Below are positions 32,045-43,535 of a DNA stretch of 64,000 bases, in pieces. The translations under genes and the position numbers were made by a program. The number at the start of each line of letters is the position of its first letter. Positions within the stretch are counted from its first letter, which is position 1. The notes under the pieces were generated by a model that worked only from the letters and a program-made list of their open reading frames with translations, was not told the DNA's origin and did no database searches. The stretch is from contig FJOG01000004.1 of the NCBI GenBank assembly GCA_900073065.1, forward strand, positions 572,193 through 636,192. Reading direction: 5' to 3'. The DNA is from Phialocephala subalpina. Lineage: Eukaryota; Ascomycota; Leotiomycetes; Helotiales; Mollisiaceae.

Positions 32045-33034
32045 ATGTCTGATACAGAGATGAACACCTCTACTGCCGGTACTGCCGGTACCGCCAGCGG
32101 TGCCAGCGGCGCCTTCGCAGACATGCCCCAAGGTGATGTCGATTTCATCATGGCTTGCATCCAGAATGCCAATGATGGCGTCCTTACGGTAGGCCAACCT
32201 CTTTCTTGCTCGAGACACCCATACTCCTCTTCCTTTCCCTGCGAGTCATGATCAACTCGGGGTTTCTGCATCAAGCCTTCATTCTTGATCTTTGATCTGA
32301 CATCACTTCACCACCGCAACCTGACCCTCTTCTCCATACCCTCATCGTCACCTTCATCAACACCACCCAGGCACAGATCAATTTTTGGCATACATATTTC
32401 CTCGAGCTCCATCTAAATCTATACTAACATTTCTTCTTTCCAGGTCGATGCTGCCAAGATCGCTGCTAACCTTGGCTATAACAACGTTCGCTCCGTCGGA
32501 AACCGTCTCAACCTCATCAAGAAGAAGTATGGTCTCGCTATCAGTGCCTCTGCTGCTAAGAAGAGCGCCGTTACCGGTGCTGATGCCGACGCTTCAGTCT
32601 CTACACCCACCAAGACCCCTAAGACCCCCAACAAGGTTGTCAAGACCCCAAAGACTCCCCGTACCAAGGCTACGCCAACCCCTGCCAAGACCAAGAAGAC
32701 TCCAGCCAAGAAGAGTGCGGATGCTGATACTGAGATGGGAGATGCTGAGCATGACGAGGAGGAGGGTGGAGTTTCTATTGCTAAGGATGAGGATGATGAG
32801 GCTGCTCCTGAGACTCCCACCAAGCCCAAGAAGGCTGCAGTCAAGAAGGCTCCAGCTGTGAAGAAGACACCTGCCGTCAAGAAGTCCCCGGCCAAGAAGA
32901 CTCCAGCCAAGAAAGAGGTCAAGAGCAAGGAGAAGGTAGTGGAGGATCTTGATGAAGACATGGAGGAGGCTGTTGCTGATCTGTCAGTCAAGGCTACCGG
33001 CGAGGAGGTTGAGCCAGAGGGTGATGCTGAGTAG
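32045..33034 (+). CDS. Myb/SANT-like protein 5 with histone-H1-like tail
   Basis: Exons 32045-32188 and 32444-33034 give 244 residues. A Thr/Ala/Gly leader precedes the domain (about residues 27-80): DVDFIMACIQNANDGVLT, VDAAKIAANLGY, VRSVGNRLNLIKKKYGL. The Trp of other members is Ala here. The 255-bp intron has a TACTAAC branch site and sits in the same phase-0 position. The long tail is built of TPKTP, KKTPAKK and KKSPAKK units mixed with acidic runs, like a histone H1 C-terminus. This composition suggests linker-DNA or chromatin binding and phosphorylation at S/T-P sites, both inferred. Codon use is uniform and biased, which fits good expression. It is not histone H1 itself, since no winged-helix globular domain is present. 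Confidence 0.83.
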
Positions 33035-33564
33035 AGGCTTTCTTTCACCGTGCCTATGATTGATCAGAGTTCTTCCCATTGATTTCCTTACTGAAGCAGA
33101 TTGTTGTTTTCGGTGGAGATAGAGGCGGAACTTTCATTCGTGGCTACGAGAAGCCGTGCACAACCCATATTTTCTTTTGTCATGGATATCAGCGAGAGCG
33201 GTCATTGTGGTGGATCATTCGGGCTCTTTGCTGATAGATTGTTGCTGATCTCGGATCTTCCAGCTTGGAGCATCATGGGGCGGTAATTTGACCAAAAATA
33301 AAATGCGGACTAGTACCACAACCAGCTTGCCTTCATGTGACATGAATACTTCTTCGTGCATGTTGATGAGCCTCCTGTGCGGCCACACGCTCGCTCGCAA
33401 TGAAGACTGAACAGACTCAAAGTGATAATTGCAGCAAACATACACAGACACGATCTCAGCCTATATTAAATGTCTAGCAGACCTTCTCCTTCCCCTCGCG
33501 CCAGTTAAGCCATGTCTGTATTTCAACATCCTGCCACAAGACCGCACCAAAGATGATGAATTCA
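33035..33564. other. Intergenic, convergent 3' ends
   Basis: It lies between the 3' end of Myb-like gene 5 and the 3' end of the minus-strand membrane protein gene. No gene is seen. Confidence 0.45.
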
Positions 33565-34503
33565 TCAAAGACCCAGCAACGGCAACCTTTTCAGGGCAAA
33601 GTAGATCCATGCCAAGTCCATCATTTTCCTGTTCACCACACCATCCTTACCACTCCTTCCAGGGACTCCAACCAAGTTACCAGTCATAGCACCAATAGTC
33701 CAGTCCATCCATAAAAGCCCCAAACTGCAAACCAACACCAGCTGCAACGATATCAATATCCCTAAAGTATCGCTCTTGATATTCTTGAGTTTGCACAGAA
33801 TCAAGATTGTTGGCGAAAACACAACTAGCCCAAACACAGCCGTGATCGTATTCAATACACTGATAGCATTCCACCTCCCATCACAGAAAAGAATGATTCC
33901 ATACACTCCCATGATAGAACCAGAAACCCATATCATGCCCACTAATATCAATCCTCTAACACCCATCGCGCGCTTCCTCTTCCTCCCCGGATCGTCAACA
34001 TGGAGCAGGACTTCCAAACCAGGAACAGGAAATTTTTTCTCCTTCCCATCCATCCTCGCATACGCAATCATATCAAAACTCTTCCTCTCCTTAATCACTT
34101 TCTCATTTGCCACTTTCTCTGCTAGCAACTCCTCTTTCGTCGTCCCGAACGCGAATGGAGCGGAAATGGTAGTCAAAGACACCGCGATGCTGGTCATCAT
34201 CATCCAAGCTCCGATCAACCTGAACGGCTTCTCGGATGAGCATCGATTGATTGAAATTGAGGTCACCACTGTGGTGCCGATTAAAGAGATGATGCCGGGG
34301 ATGGCGCTGTAGAGGGGGTATCTGAGTCGTCTCCAGGGCCAGAGGGGTCGTCGGCCGCAGATGAGGCAGATCATGGTGTAGTAGGTTATGAGGTGGGATG
34401 AGAAACCCACTGCACCGTAGGGGAGACTGTAGCATGATGCTTGGAGGAGAGCTTCTGCGTGGAGAGCAGCGGGATCAGCTGGGGGAGTGTAAAAGTCGCT
34501 CAT
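33565..34503 (-). CDS. Fungal integral membrane protein, unknown function
   Basis: A single exon of 312 residues starts MSDFYTPPADPAALHAEALL, a soluble leader. Then come hydrophobic segments at about residues 35-50, 65-85, 97-118, 187-207, 217-236 and 247-266. A charged loop, about residues 120-180, includes KEELLAEKVANEKVIKERK and RKRKRAMG. I do not recognise a named domain; such six- to eight-span proteins are common in ascomycetes. The start is convincing because the frame opens there and the leader is free of hydrophobic stretches. It runs convergently with Myb-like gene 5. No transport motif or catalytic residue pattern stands out. Confidence 0.75.
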   Translation of the reverse strand: MSDFYTPPADPAALHAEALLQASCYSLPYGAVGFSSHLITYYTMICLICGRRPLWPWRRLRYPLYSAIPGIISLIGTTVVTSISINRCSSEKPFRLIGAWMMMTSIAVSLTTISAPFAFGTTKEELLAEKVANEKVIKERKSFDMIAYARMDGKEKKFPVPGLEVLLHVDDPGRKRKRAMGVRGLILVGMIWVSGSIMGVYGIILFCDGRWNAISVLNTITAVFGLVVFSPTILILCKLKNIKSDTLGILISLQLVLVCSLGLLWMDWTIGAMTGNLVGVPGRSGKDGVVNRKMMDLAWIYFALKRLPLLGL

Positions 34504-35429
34504 TGTGAAGTTGGGGTTGATTGCTATGGTGAGCTTGGTGATGTTGATTGAGATGGGGAAAGCTTCTGTTCGATTCTTGCCTGAGATTGCCGTAAAAAAA
34601 TTGCCAACTACGGTAGCAATGAGTTTAGTTCAAGGATTCAGAAGGACTTGCGTTGGAATCTCGCAAGTGAAGTGTCGAGACGCTCTAGCAGAAGATAGGA
34701 GACACGGAAAAGTCCGAAAATATACGCCACATTGAGCTTTGTACTCGAGCACAAGCTCACAATGCAGGTACAGAATTGAAACTCTTCAAAAGGTGCTCGT
34801 GTCTGCCTTGGCTTAATGTATTGACGGTAGTGTCTCAGCCTCCTCCACCCCAGACAGTCTCATTTGGAGGTGTGGAAAAAGCAAAAGAACTGAACGACCA
34901 ACAACAGTTCATGAGAACCCACCCGAAGCATCGTGAACTTCACTAATCAGTAATTAAAATTGACAAAATATCTTGGCGGCTGCATTCTCTCGTACCTGTG
35001 GAAATGAACGACTTTCCTCACGGGACCAGCCAGATGCAACGCGATCTTTGCTACCGAGAACTTCAAGGAACATTACTTGGAAATATCTTTTTCGGGTTTA
35101 CGGAACAGTTTCGAACCTTTTCGCTTTTCTGTATTATCTTTCATCAAGATCTGAGTTTAGCTTGTCAGAAGGTGGTGGGGTAGAAAAGAGAAGGGGGTAC
35201 GCGGGGAGTGGCACCCAGGGTCCAGCTGCCAAGACTCAAATTTCCACAGCTTGTCCAGAAAAGACTCCTGTCTTTAGCCACAATAAACTTCAGTGTGACA
35301 AGCTACATCCAATGTATCAATGCTCCTCTTCACAGTTGCCCTATGGGTTTCATTGCGAAGTCGTGCTTTAGATTCTCATCCCCATCTCAAGTCTAAGATT
35401 GACAAGCTGCGGAAAGCATTTAGAGCTTC
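34504..35429. other. Intergenic between divergent membrane-protein genes
   Basis: It probably holds promoters for both neighbours. Only short frames without features are present. Confidence 0.4.
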
Positions 35430-36859
35430 TTGGATTCTCGCAAAGAAACTGAAATGTGGAATTCTTCGGATATAGTTCTTCCACCTATCGCAACGACTCC
35501 TGTCGATATACCATGGAACATTATCCTTCTCGTCGTGTATCTGCCATCAATAATCTTCTTGTATTGCTTCACTGCAGCTCGAAAAGCCCACAACTTCTCA
35601 GAAGGAGGATGGACTGCCCTCTTCATCGGTACGCTTCCCTTTAACCATCAGTTAAAATTTCAGTCTTGTTAACACTGCTTCCTTCCACTACAGTTCGAAT
35701 CGTAGAAGGGCTGTTCGGGCTCGTCGTCCCGCTAGCAGTTGCAAATGGCAATGTGGATATGAGACGATCCGTGGAATGGATGGCGGGACTACCATGCTCG
35801 CTCCTCCATGATCTCGGCACTTTTTGCATCGTCCTCAGTCTCACTAGAGCGTTGTTCCTTGCTCTTGATATTTGGGACTGGACATGGCTCAATATTCTCC
35901 GAAGGCTCTGGGGATGGATCATGGTTCTGCTCCCGATACCTGGGTACTTCCTGGCCGGAATCATGGTTTCGTTCCTAGTCAACGAGGACTCGCAACTCCA
36001 AGTGAACGACAGCAAGATGGCAAATGGGTACAACAACGCTGCATATTCGGTGTTGCGAGCCAATATCGCCTCTCTCGGAACAACTCTCGTGGTTATGGCT
36101 CCCTTCTTCCTCTTCATTTTCATAAAACGAAGAAGAGGTCAGATATGGGCCAGCTCAACAGCATCTTCAACAGCGATGGTATTCTTTCCAACACTCATCC
36201 TCATGATTGTGTATCTCATCACCGACATGCTGAGGTTCATTCCTGGCCATACCCCAAGTATTATTCAACACTTCGCTCTTGGTCTCGCACCCGAAGTCCT
36301 CGTCACGGTCACTTGGCTGTTCCTCGCTCGCAAGATCGGAAAATGCGACAAAGACCAGATTCGGTGCCAAGACAGCCTTCGAGAGTGCATGAGGGAAGGA
36401 TGGGATAGAGATATCGACAGGACCCTCGGCATGCATTCTGAGGCCGTTAATCATTCACTCGAGAAGTATACATCTGCCGAAGACATAAGCATTGTCAACG
36501 TGAAAGGGGTGTATGATTGCGCGATGTATCGACTTGAACGTCTTCATCAAGACTTCTTGGAAGATGTCCAGACAGGAGCGAGGAACTTTGAGCAAGAAGC
36601 GAAGGATTTGATTGAGGATGCGAAGGCAAATGCGAAGTTGGTTGCAGAGTGTCTTTTCTTGATGCCTTGCGACGGTTGTCCATTGTTTGGAAGATATCAG
36701 CTTGAGTGTACACGGGGAACTGGAAGACCTATGTTCTCTGAAGAAAAGACTGCGAAGTTGGTACTGGAGGCAATGAAAGAGGATGACGACCTCAAGATTC
36801 TGAACGCGGAGGAAAAACGGTGGGCAGCAAGGGATTTTGTGAGAATACACCTGTCATGA
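35430..36859 (+). CDS. Multi-span fungal membrane protein (DUF7702-like)
   Basis: Exons 35430-35628 and 35694-36859 give 454 residues; a second in-frame ATG at 35454 is equally plausible. At least seven hydrophobic segments are visible, among them IPWNIILLVVYLPSIIFLYC, RIVEGLFGLVVPLAV, FCIVLSLTRALFLAL, LWGWIMVLLPIPGYFLAGIM, LVVMAPFFLFIFI and VFFPTLILMIVYL. The order of spans and the loop ARKAHNFSEGGW resemble the fungal DUF7702 type of membrane domain, but I am not certain. The last 150 residues form a charged, soluble tail with CLFLMPCDGCPLFGRY, unusual for that type. Function is unknown. It is transcribed away from the minus-strand membrane gene. Confidence 0.68.
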
Positions 36860-37052
36860 AGTCTTGAAAGACAGAGTCAGGCAGAAAAACTATTGGGAAT
36901 GTATGAGAATAGGCAATGCCCTCATTTGCTTTCATTGTCTGTCTGCCACAAGAAAGTTGGGGACGCCAACCTCACAAGTTAAAGTAAGTTCCACAAAATT
37001 CGGCCTCCCACCGACATCCTTTCCCTATCAACAGCAGTACCTTGTTCATTTC

Positions 37053-38133
37053 TTAGAAGCCCTTCACACATTTCCTGCCCTCTGCCAAGAACCGCTCGTA
37101 TCTCTCACTTGCTTTCTTCTGTGCTAAGGCAGCACCCTGGTACGGAGATTCCGGCATAAAGTGATGAGACTACAGGGTATCGTCCCCTGAAATAGCGTTC
37201 TCAGGGTAACGAGGTCGCTATAAGGCTGAAAAAGAGTGCTGTTAGCCAATGGATACCTTGTATTTCCAGGGTGTTAAGGCCTATCGTCCGAAACGGTTTG
37301 AAGCGACTGCACAGGGAATAGTGCCTCAGATAAAGTGCGAATAGGGAGCGCTGAATATTTTAGGGCTGACAGCCTAGATATACAGCGTGCTTAGGGGTGT
37401 CTTGGTGGTGAGATAGCGTGACTACAGCGTTCTAGGAGCCTGGAATGCCCCATAGTCTCATCACTTTATGCCGCAATCTCCGTAGTCCGTATTCTTCTTG
37501 TTAGCTCGGGTCAACTTGCTTTTCTTAAGGCCCCTCTTGACCCGAAGCTTGTTCAACGCGACGAACTTGGCATTGGTGATTCGAACTTGCTGGCGAGGCT
37601 CGTTTGGATGCTTCACAAAGACATCGAGACGCTTCCTGCTGCTGTAACTTCTGCGAATGGCACGGAGTTCGTCCTCGGCTACCATAATTTTGATAATACC
37701 AAATTCCTTTCGTTGCGTGGGACGTTGTGAGCACGAACAAAATTGAGTGGTAGAGGCTCCTTACTTGTGGTGAGGGCTCTTCCTGACCCGTTGGCCATAC
37801 TTATTGACATAGAACTCGGCGTCGTTGGCTTGGGCTTGGGACTCGTTGGCTGTTTGAGGAGCGGCGGCTTGTTGAGAATTATTCACTTGGGCAGCAATCT
37901 CAATATTATTCTCGCTCACATTCCTGCCATCTGACAGGCTTGACTGACTGAACAGAACCAGTGTGAGAGCAGCTCGGAGACGTTATTCGTAGTCATGGCC
38001 GTTATCGCCGGATTGTCCGTCAGCTTGGTCGAGCTTAGTAGCCGCGGAGGCACGTTCTGTAGAACGACTGAAGGCGTGAGTAAGTCTATTGTAATGTATC
38101 GAGCAAAGGACATACTCGTGGTTGATTTGTCAT
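37053..38133 (-). pseudogene. Paralogue B of the 12.5-kb unknown gene, split by a MITE
   Basis: The order of blocks follows paralogue A. It has an ATG ACA AAT CAA CCA start at 38133 (like MSQQP), a Gln/Asn/Ala-rich stretch near 37870, then FYVNKYGQRVRKSPHHK, then EDELRAIRRSYSSRKRL and LRVKRG. Three faults are seen. The 5' exons no longer join in one frame by obvious splice sites. The acceptor before the ELRAIR exon reads CAC where paralogue A has CAG. The last exon is cut after KKNTD by the MITE at 37143-37482, whose end supplies a stop. The lost C-terminus is still present beyond the MITE at 37053-37140 and includes KASERYERFLAE, matching RASDRYEKKMLKE of paralogue A. Function is unknown. 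Confidence 0.72.
37143..37482. mobile_element. Tc1/mariner-like MITE, 340 bp
   Basis: Terminal inverted repeats of more than 30 bp start CGGAGATT and continue CGGCATAAAGTGATGAGAC with two or three mismatches. They are flanked by the dinucleotide TA on both sides (37141-37142 and 37483-37484), the target duplication of Tc1/mariner elements. There is no coding capacity. It lies inside the last exon of paralogue B. Removing the element and one TA restores the reading frame of that exon. Confidence 0.9.
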
Positions 38134-38262
38134 ATTGATCTCCAGAGCTTTGCGGACACTGTGGTTCTAGGCGTTGATGAAAGGTGGTAGATCGGAAGGT
38201 TGCGCTATAAATTTGTCTTTCAAAAGTGAGTGCGCTAAAACCCAAGCCCCCTGCAAAACCGA

Positions 38263-38790
38263 NNNNNNNNNNNNNNNNNNNNNNNNNNNNNNNNNNNNNN
38301 NNNNNNNNNNNNNNNNNNNNNNNNNNNNNNNNNNNNNNNNNNNNNNNNNNNNNNNNNNNNNNNNNNNNNNNNNNNNNNNNNNNNNNNNNNNNNNNNNNNN
38401 NNNNNNNNNNNNNNNNNNNNNNNNNNNNNNNNNNNNNNNNNNNNNNNNNNNNNNNNNNNNNNNNNNNNNNNNNNNNNNNNNNNNNNNNNNNNNNNNNNNN
38501 NNNNNNNNNNNNNNNNNNNNNNNNNNNNNNNNNNNNNNNNNNNNNNNNNNNNNNNNNNNNNNNNNNNNNNNNNNNNNNNNNNNNNNNNNNNNNNNNNNNN
38601 NNNNNNNNNNNNNNNNNNNNNNNNNNNNNNNNNNNNNNNNNNNNNNNNNNNNNNNNNNNNNNNNNNNNNNNNNNNNNNNNNNNNNNNNNNNNNNNNNNNN
38701 NNNNNNNNNNNNNNNNNNNNNNNNNNNNNNNNNNNNNNNNNNNNNNNNNNNNNNNNNNNNNNNNNNNNNNNNNNNNNNNNNNNNNNNNNN
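38263..38790. other. Assembly gap (528 N)
   Basis: A run of N just upstream of paralogue B. Frames crossing it are artefacts. Confidence 0.99.
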
Positions 38791-41700
38791 GCGATTTTTT
38801 GATGCCTTCATGTCTCCCAAGTTTTTCTTATATATATATATATATCTTAAATTCATAGCATCAATTTAGAGAACATGACCAATATGCTCAGCCGACCCCA
38901 CGCTCCCTTACCGAATTTGTTTTCCAATAAATTACTTGAGACCATCTCCAACCGTTGTATCTCATTCATTTACTCTACTTTGTTGGAACATTGTAACTAG
39001 AAGTTGACCATACAGTGAAGTCACATGAAAGTTGGGCTATATCCTAATCTTGAGGCTTCAACAATGCAAGGGCAAATATGATCGTCTTGAAAGCACTAAA
39101 ATGAGTAAGGTACAATTTTGTAAGATTGAAGCTATATCTGCTTTAGCTATTTGGCAAGTTAATGCTATTAAAAAGGACGAGTTGAAAATGGTTTGCTTTG
39201 TTATAGTCTGGCAAAGTGATTGTAAGTGAACACATCTGACATGCATCGGGGCTGCTTCACCAAGGGTGACCATACTGTGAGTCAGAAGACATGTATTTGA
39301 TACAGTAAATTGTGGGGCAGTCATTGTGCCTGGCATAGGAGAAGCACAAAGGTAGATATGGCAAGTGGCCAATTGCTCCCCCTGACTTGCCTCACGTTCA
39401 CCCAAACACATGTCTAGGCGAACCACCCTCCATACACGCCGCCCTTTTCATCACGATCAACCGAACAGAATCGGAAAAGAATTGTGTAAACGAAGGTCCA
39501 TATAGTAGACAATCGATTAACTATTATGTATATCATGGGAGAAAAAAAACGTGGAAGGGGACAAGGGGTTGTAGTTTCCTAGACCGACCCCTTGGTTACG
39601 CGAACATAGGACCGCTTCCCCATTCGGTAGCATGCAACCCTTTGTGTTTGGCTCAGGTAGAGGGAAAACACGCAATATAGATAGGAGATTTCATTATATT
39701 GTCGTATTGTCGAATTATTAAAAGCCCCCCTTGAGCTGCATGCAATGCTCTCCCCATCGAGGAGAAAAGGAGAAAACCCGGAAGCAGCCCCTGAATAACA
39801 TCAACCCAGCCAACGACACAACCACCCGATCAATACCTTGCAATTGCTTGCTGCACATCCTACCTGATATCCATGAGTCAACAAGTACACAATCTGGAAG
39901 TTGGAAATTCGTAGTCCGACTCCCAGGCGAGTGGGAATAGAGGAAGCAATGTTTCTGCACAGACCGCACCCGTCTCAGCGGCTGCATTGGGAAGCGATGA
40001 TTAGGGGCAAAGTCTCGGCGTTCGGCAAGAGATAGAGGTTTGAGGAGCCGTGAAGAAATACTATGAAGTGTGCTACGATAGTAGATGAAGAGCAGAGGAG
40101 ACTGTGGGCAGTGTATGCCATTTGATTAGCTGGGATGAGGCAGGGTGAAGTGGAGAGATTTCCGAGATTCTGAACGCAGACAAATGCAGGATTTTAGATG
40201 TCTCGGGTGAAGGGAAAGGGGACCATATAAGAGAAAGCCAAACAAGGTTGTACAATGTAAACATATTGAAATGTGCGGCTGAGAGTAAATATTCTTGGAA
40301 GGACATCATAATAAGTTGGGGCAGCCACAGAAGGAGCTAGGGGATGCTGTGCTTGGTTTGGAAGAAGCGGGGACAAAGAAGTAAATACGTTGGAGCTCTT
40401 TCTGAGGACTTGAGGTTAAAAGATGACTATACTTGGACAATAAGGCCATCAAGTGGGCTCGGAAGGAAGGCATAGTTGAAAAAAAAAGACTGGTTCAATG
40501 ATATTGGGCTTTTTATGTCTCCTGTCTTGAACAGAATACAAACATGCCAACAACCTAACAAGCACCATTACTTTTTCCTCGTTTTGCTATGGAGACTTGA
40601 TTCAAGCTCTTTCTAGCGTCCAGCAAACGTGGAAGAATCATTGTTGTTTCCTATTCAGATGGTTGATGTGAAGCGTCCTACAGAGCATCCGACTTTCGTC
40701 TTTGCAGCAAACCACAGAAAGAAACATCAAGAACTCACGAAGCACTAGCACTCAAGAAATGAGAGAAAAGGTTACATTAAGCAAATTTACAATATATCTA
40801 GTTGTTGCTTTGCCTGTACAGTTCTTTATGGGATATTAATTCGATAATGAAACAGAGGAGACAAAGGCAAAGGTCGTTGTGGGCGTAATCGTACTCGTAC
40901 TCGCATTTCTGGGCTTAGCGCTCCCCCCTTTCATGCTCTGTCTACCCTCCCGTCACATGCACTTCGAAGTCCTGGTATTTGTAGCAGGTTTTGGTAATAG
41001 TGAGATTCTGCAATTGACATTTGACTGTAACTATGGAAGGAAGAAGGAGTTGCTAGGCGTAGCTGCGTAGGGGAGTGCTCGTGCTGGAGATGGTAGACTT
41101 GGCAGATCCTTCTTCCCATCATGCACTAGGTGCTTTTTTCATCGTCTTTCATGTCCTTGAAAACTCTATGTAGGACCAAAAGATTAGCTTCTGCTTCAAA
41201 AGAATTAGGGAGCTTAAAAGCTTACAGAAAGGAAGCCAGATGTTCTGGCTTTCGAAGTATTTTCCAAGGCTCGAGGCTATGATGGAACAAGTAACATGGC
41301 AGATTCCTCTTTAGCAGCTGCGTTGTTGCTATTCGGAAGGCTGTGGTACATATTGGGGATCTTGTTTGGTATATTATTATTAGATAATACTACTGAGCGT
41401 CTCATCCTAGATCTTGAAAGAAAAAGAGGAAATATAATATGAGTACGGTGCTGAGAGAGTGGGAGTGAATGAACTTGGCTAGGACTCAAGTCTGGGATCA
41501 GCAGACGAAACCTCCTCCTTGTCCACGTTCTCATCTGCACCCCTCTTCTTGTCTACTTGGTGCCATTCGTGATGAGGTTCTAGGCTCCCTCAAGATGGGG
41601 GTGGTAGCTTCCCTCTCTTTCTTGTGTACAGCAGTATCTCGTTGGTGAGATTCGTCGTGCAGAGCTTCACCGGCTCTCCTCCTTGAACCGGTATATGGGC

Positions 41701-42255
41701 GAGGTTTTGTGGTCTTTTTCTGTTTCAGCAGATACTATTGCCGGCGTGTTCGAGGTGGGAGAACTGCCGGAAGGCGCTGGTGATCTGGAGCCTGCAACTC
41801 AAAAATGCAGAAAGAATATCAAAAGCAGTTTCTCCAAGCGAAAAGAAGTCTTCCCAGTGACTCAACGGTGTTAACAGAATAAGAGCGCATAAGTTGCTGC
41901 CCGGATGCTGCTTTGGGACTAGGGCGGTCTGGCTGCAAACGGAAGCAGTACAAAAGCACAGCCTCGCGAGCTTGACTGCTCGCTTTCTGCTCTACATCAC
42001 CGACCACTTCCTTCTTCGCCCACAATACGATCTTTTTGCTTTGCTTGCTTTGCAACAAGTCGAGCTTTGAAATCTATCAACTTGTCCCTGGAGAGTTGAG
42101 GATTACTTAAACACCTCGATACTTTTCTTACGAGTAAGCTGCCAAGAGTGTTGACGCGCGCAGCGCAGAATTGACCCTCGACTAGATCTATCACCGACCC
42201 TCACGACCCCCTACCACAATCCACAGCTTCCTTGCTTACATCAATCAACGTCAAG
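38791..42255. other. Gene-poor stretch before Myb-like gene 6
   Basis: No confident gene lies in 3.4 kb. A short TA microsatellite sits at 38829-38845. Two similar 25-bp stretches containing TGACCATAC lie near 39006 and 39267. Frames of 60-120 codons on both strands lack domain features. The final few hundred bases are pyrimidine-rich leader of the next gene. Confidence 0.4.
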
Positions 42256-42349
42256 GTAAGTTTTCACACTTCACCTCCCATTGGTACTTCTCAAAGCGCG
42301 CTACAGGGCACTGGCAGAATATTATTCTGACTGACTTGGAACCCCGCAG

Positions 42350-42993
42350 ATGCCTCCCAAAACCGTCGCTACCGCAGGTGCTGCTGCTGAAGGCGCTGCT
42401 TCTCACAACGGTGCTCCAGTTTCGCTCACCAGCCGAGAGACTGAGATGCTCGCTCATGTTCTTGCCATGATGGGCGGTCCTCCCCAAGTAAGATGGACCA
42501 AGCCTTCTCTACAGCTCTGGATACAGCCTGCTGATCTATTTCTTACTTTCAGATCGACTACCAGGTCTTGGCCAACCGATTGGGTATCAAGCTTGGCCGC
42601 AATTGCCGTGCAGCTGTCAAGAAATTATTCGAGAAAGTCCAAGGCACCATGGAGGATGTTGAGGATGACGAGGAGGAGGCTGATACGGAAGATACCCCAG
42701 CTCCAGTCAAGAAGGGTGGTAAAGTCACCGTGAAGAAGGTCAAGGCCACTCCTGCCAAGAAGATCGTCGGCAAGTCTATCGGTCCCAAGAAGGTGGTTAC
42801 AGAGTCTTCTAACGCGAAGAATGTCCCTGCCGCAAACAAAGGCAAGGGTAAGAAGAAGATCAAGAAGGAGGAAGACGTTATCAAGACACCCTCAGACGAG
42901 GATATGAAGGAGGCAGACGATGCCGAATCTTCCCTGTCCGAGCTCGAGGATATCGATTCTGACGAGGGTAAGTTCATCATGAATCATAACTGA
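42350..42993 (+). CDS. Myb/SANT-like protein 6 with Lys-rich acidic tail
   Basis: Exons 42350-42487 and 42553-42993 give 192 residues. The ATG directly follows the acceptor of a 5'-UTR intron at about 42256-42349. Domain about residues 28-80: RETEMLAHVLAMMGGPPQ, IDYQVLANRLGI, RNCRAAVKKLFEKVQG. Tyr replaces the Trp after the conserved I/V-D. The 65-bp intron is in the family's phase-0 position. The tail alternates acidic runs (DVEDDEEEADTED) and lysine-rich runs (KKVKATPAKK, KGKKKIKKEED), H1-like as in gene 5. A further intron from 42968 could extend the C-terminus beyond the TGA used here, since GTAAGT lies at that point, so the last few residues are uncertain. Confidence 0.8.
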
Positions 42994-43535
42994 ACTTAAT
43001 ACTGAACTATAGCTGACCTCTTGAACAGCTTAAGCTATTCCTTATATTCCACGTCTGGTCCTTCCTAAGAAGGCTTTCCAAACGAGGTTCAACTCAATCG
43101 TCAAGTTAGGCCATTGAACTGAGATGGCAAGGACATTCGGCGTTGAGGTATTCAATTGGGGTATCTGCACTGGTGGTTTCGTCTTTCATGCACTGCTGCG
43201 AAGCACGCTTTGTGCCCCCCTTTGATAATATTGCAATCAAAACGGCCTTTCAAAAACTTTTCGGGCAGCTGCCAAAAATCTGCACATAGACTCTGAATGA
43301 CAACAACGCAGTGAAGCCCTCTGAGATGGTCTGAGAATCTTTAAATTCCAGACGTCTCCTCTCTCCGGACCCCAATTCATCTTGTCAGCGTCACCTCCAT
43401 TGGCGACTCTACTCATCTTGACACTACTCCTGTCTGTCACCTCAACCCAATTTTCTTGACTTCAAGACCAGATCAACCCTCAACTCGAACATACTCTTCA
43501 GCCAACTGAGATACATAAGCAGCGGCGTCAGCATC
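42994..43535. other. Intergenic between Myb-like genes 6 and 7
   Basis: The 3' region of gene 6 and the promoter of gene 7; nothing else is seen. Confidence 0.45.

Noticed and set aside
32476..33048. 190-codon minus-strand frame and 158-codon plus-strand frame over Myb-like gene 5
   Set aside because: Produced by the Lys/Pro/Ala-rich tail read in other frames; the H1-like frame has the conserved domain and splice sites.
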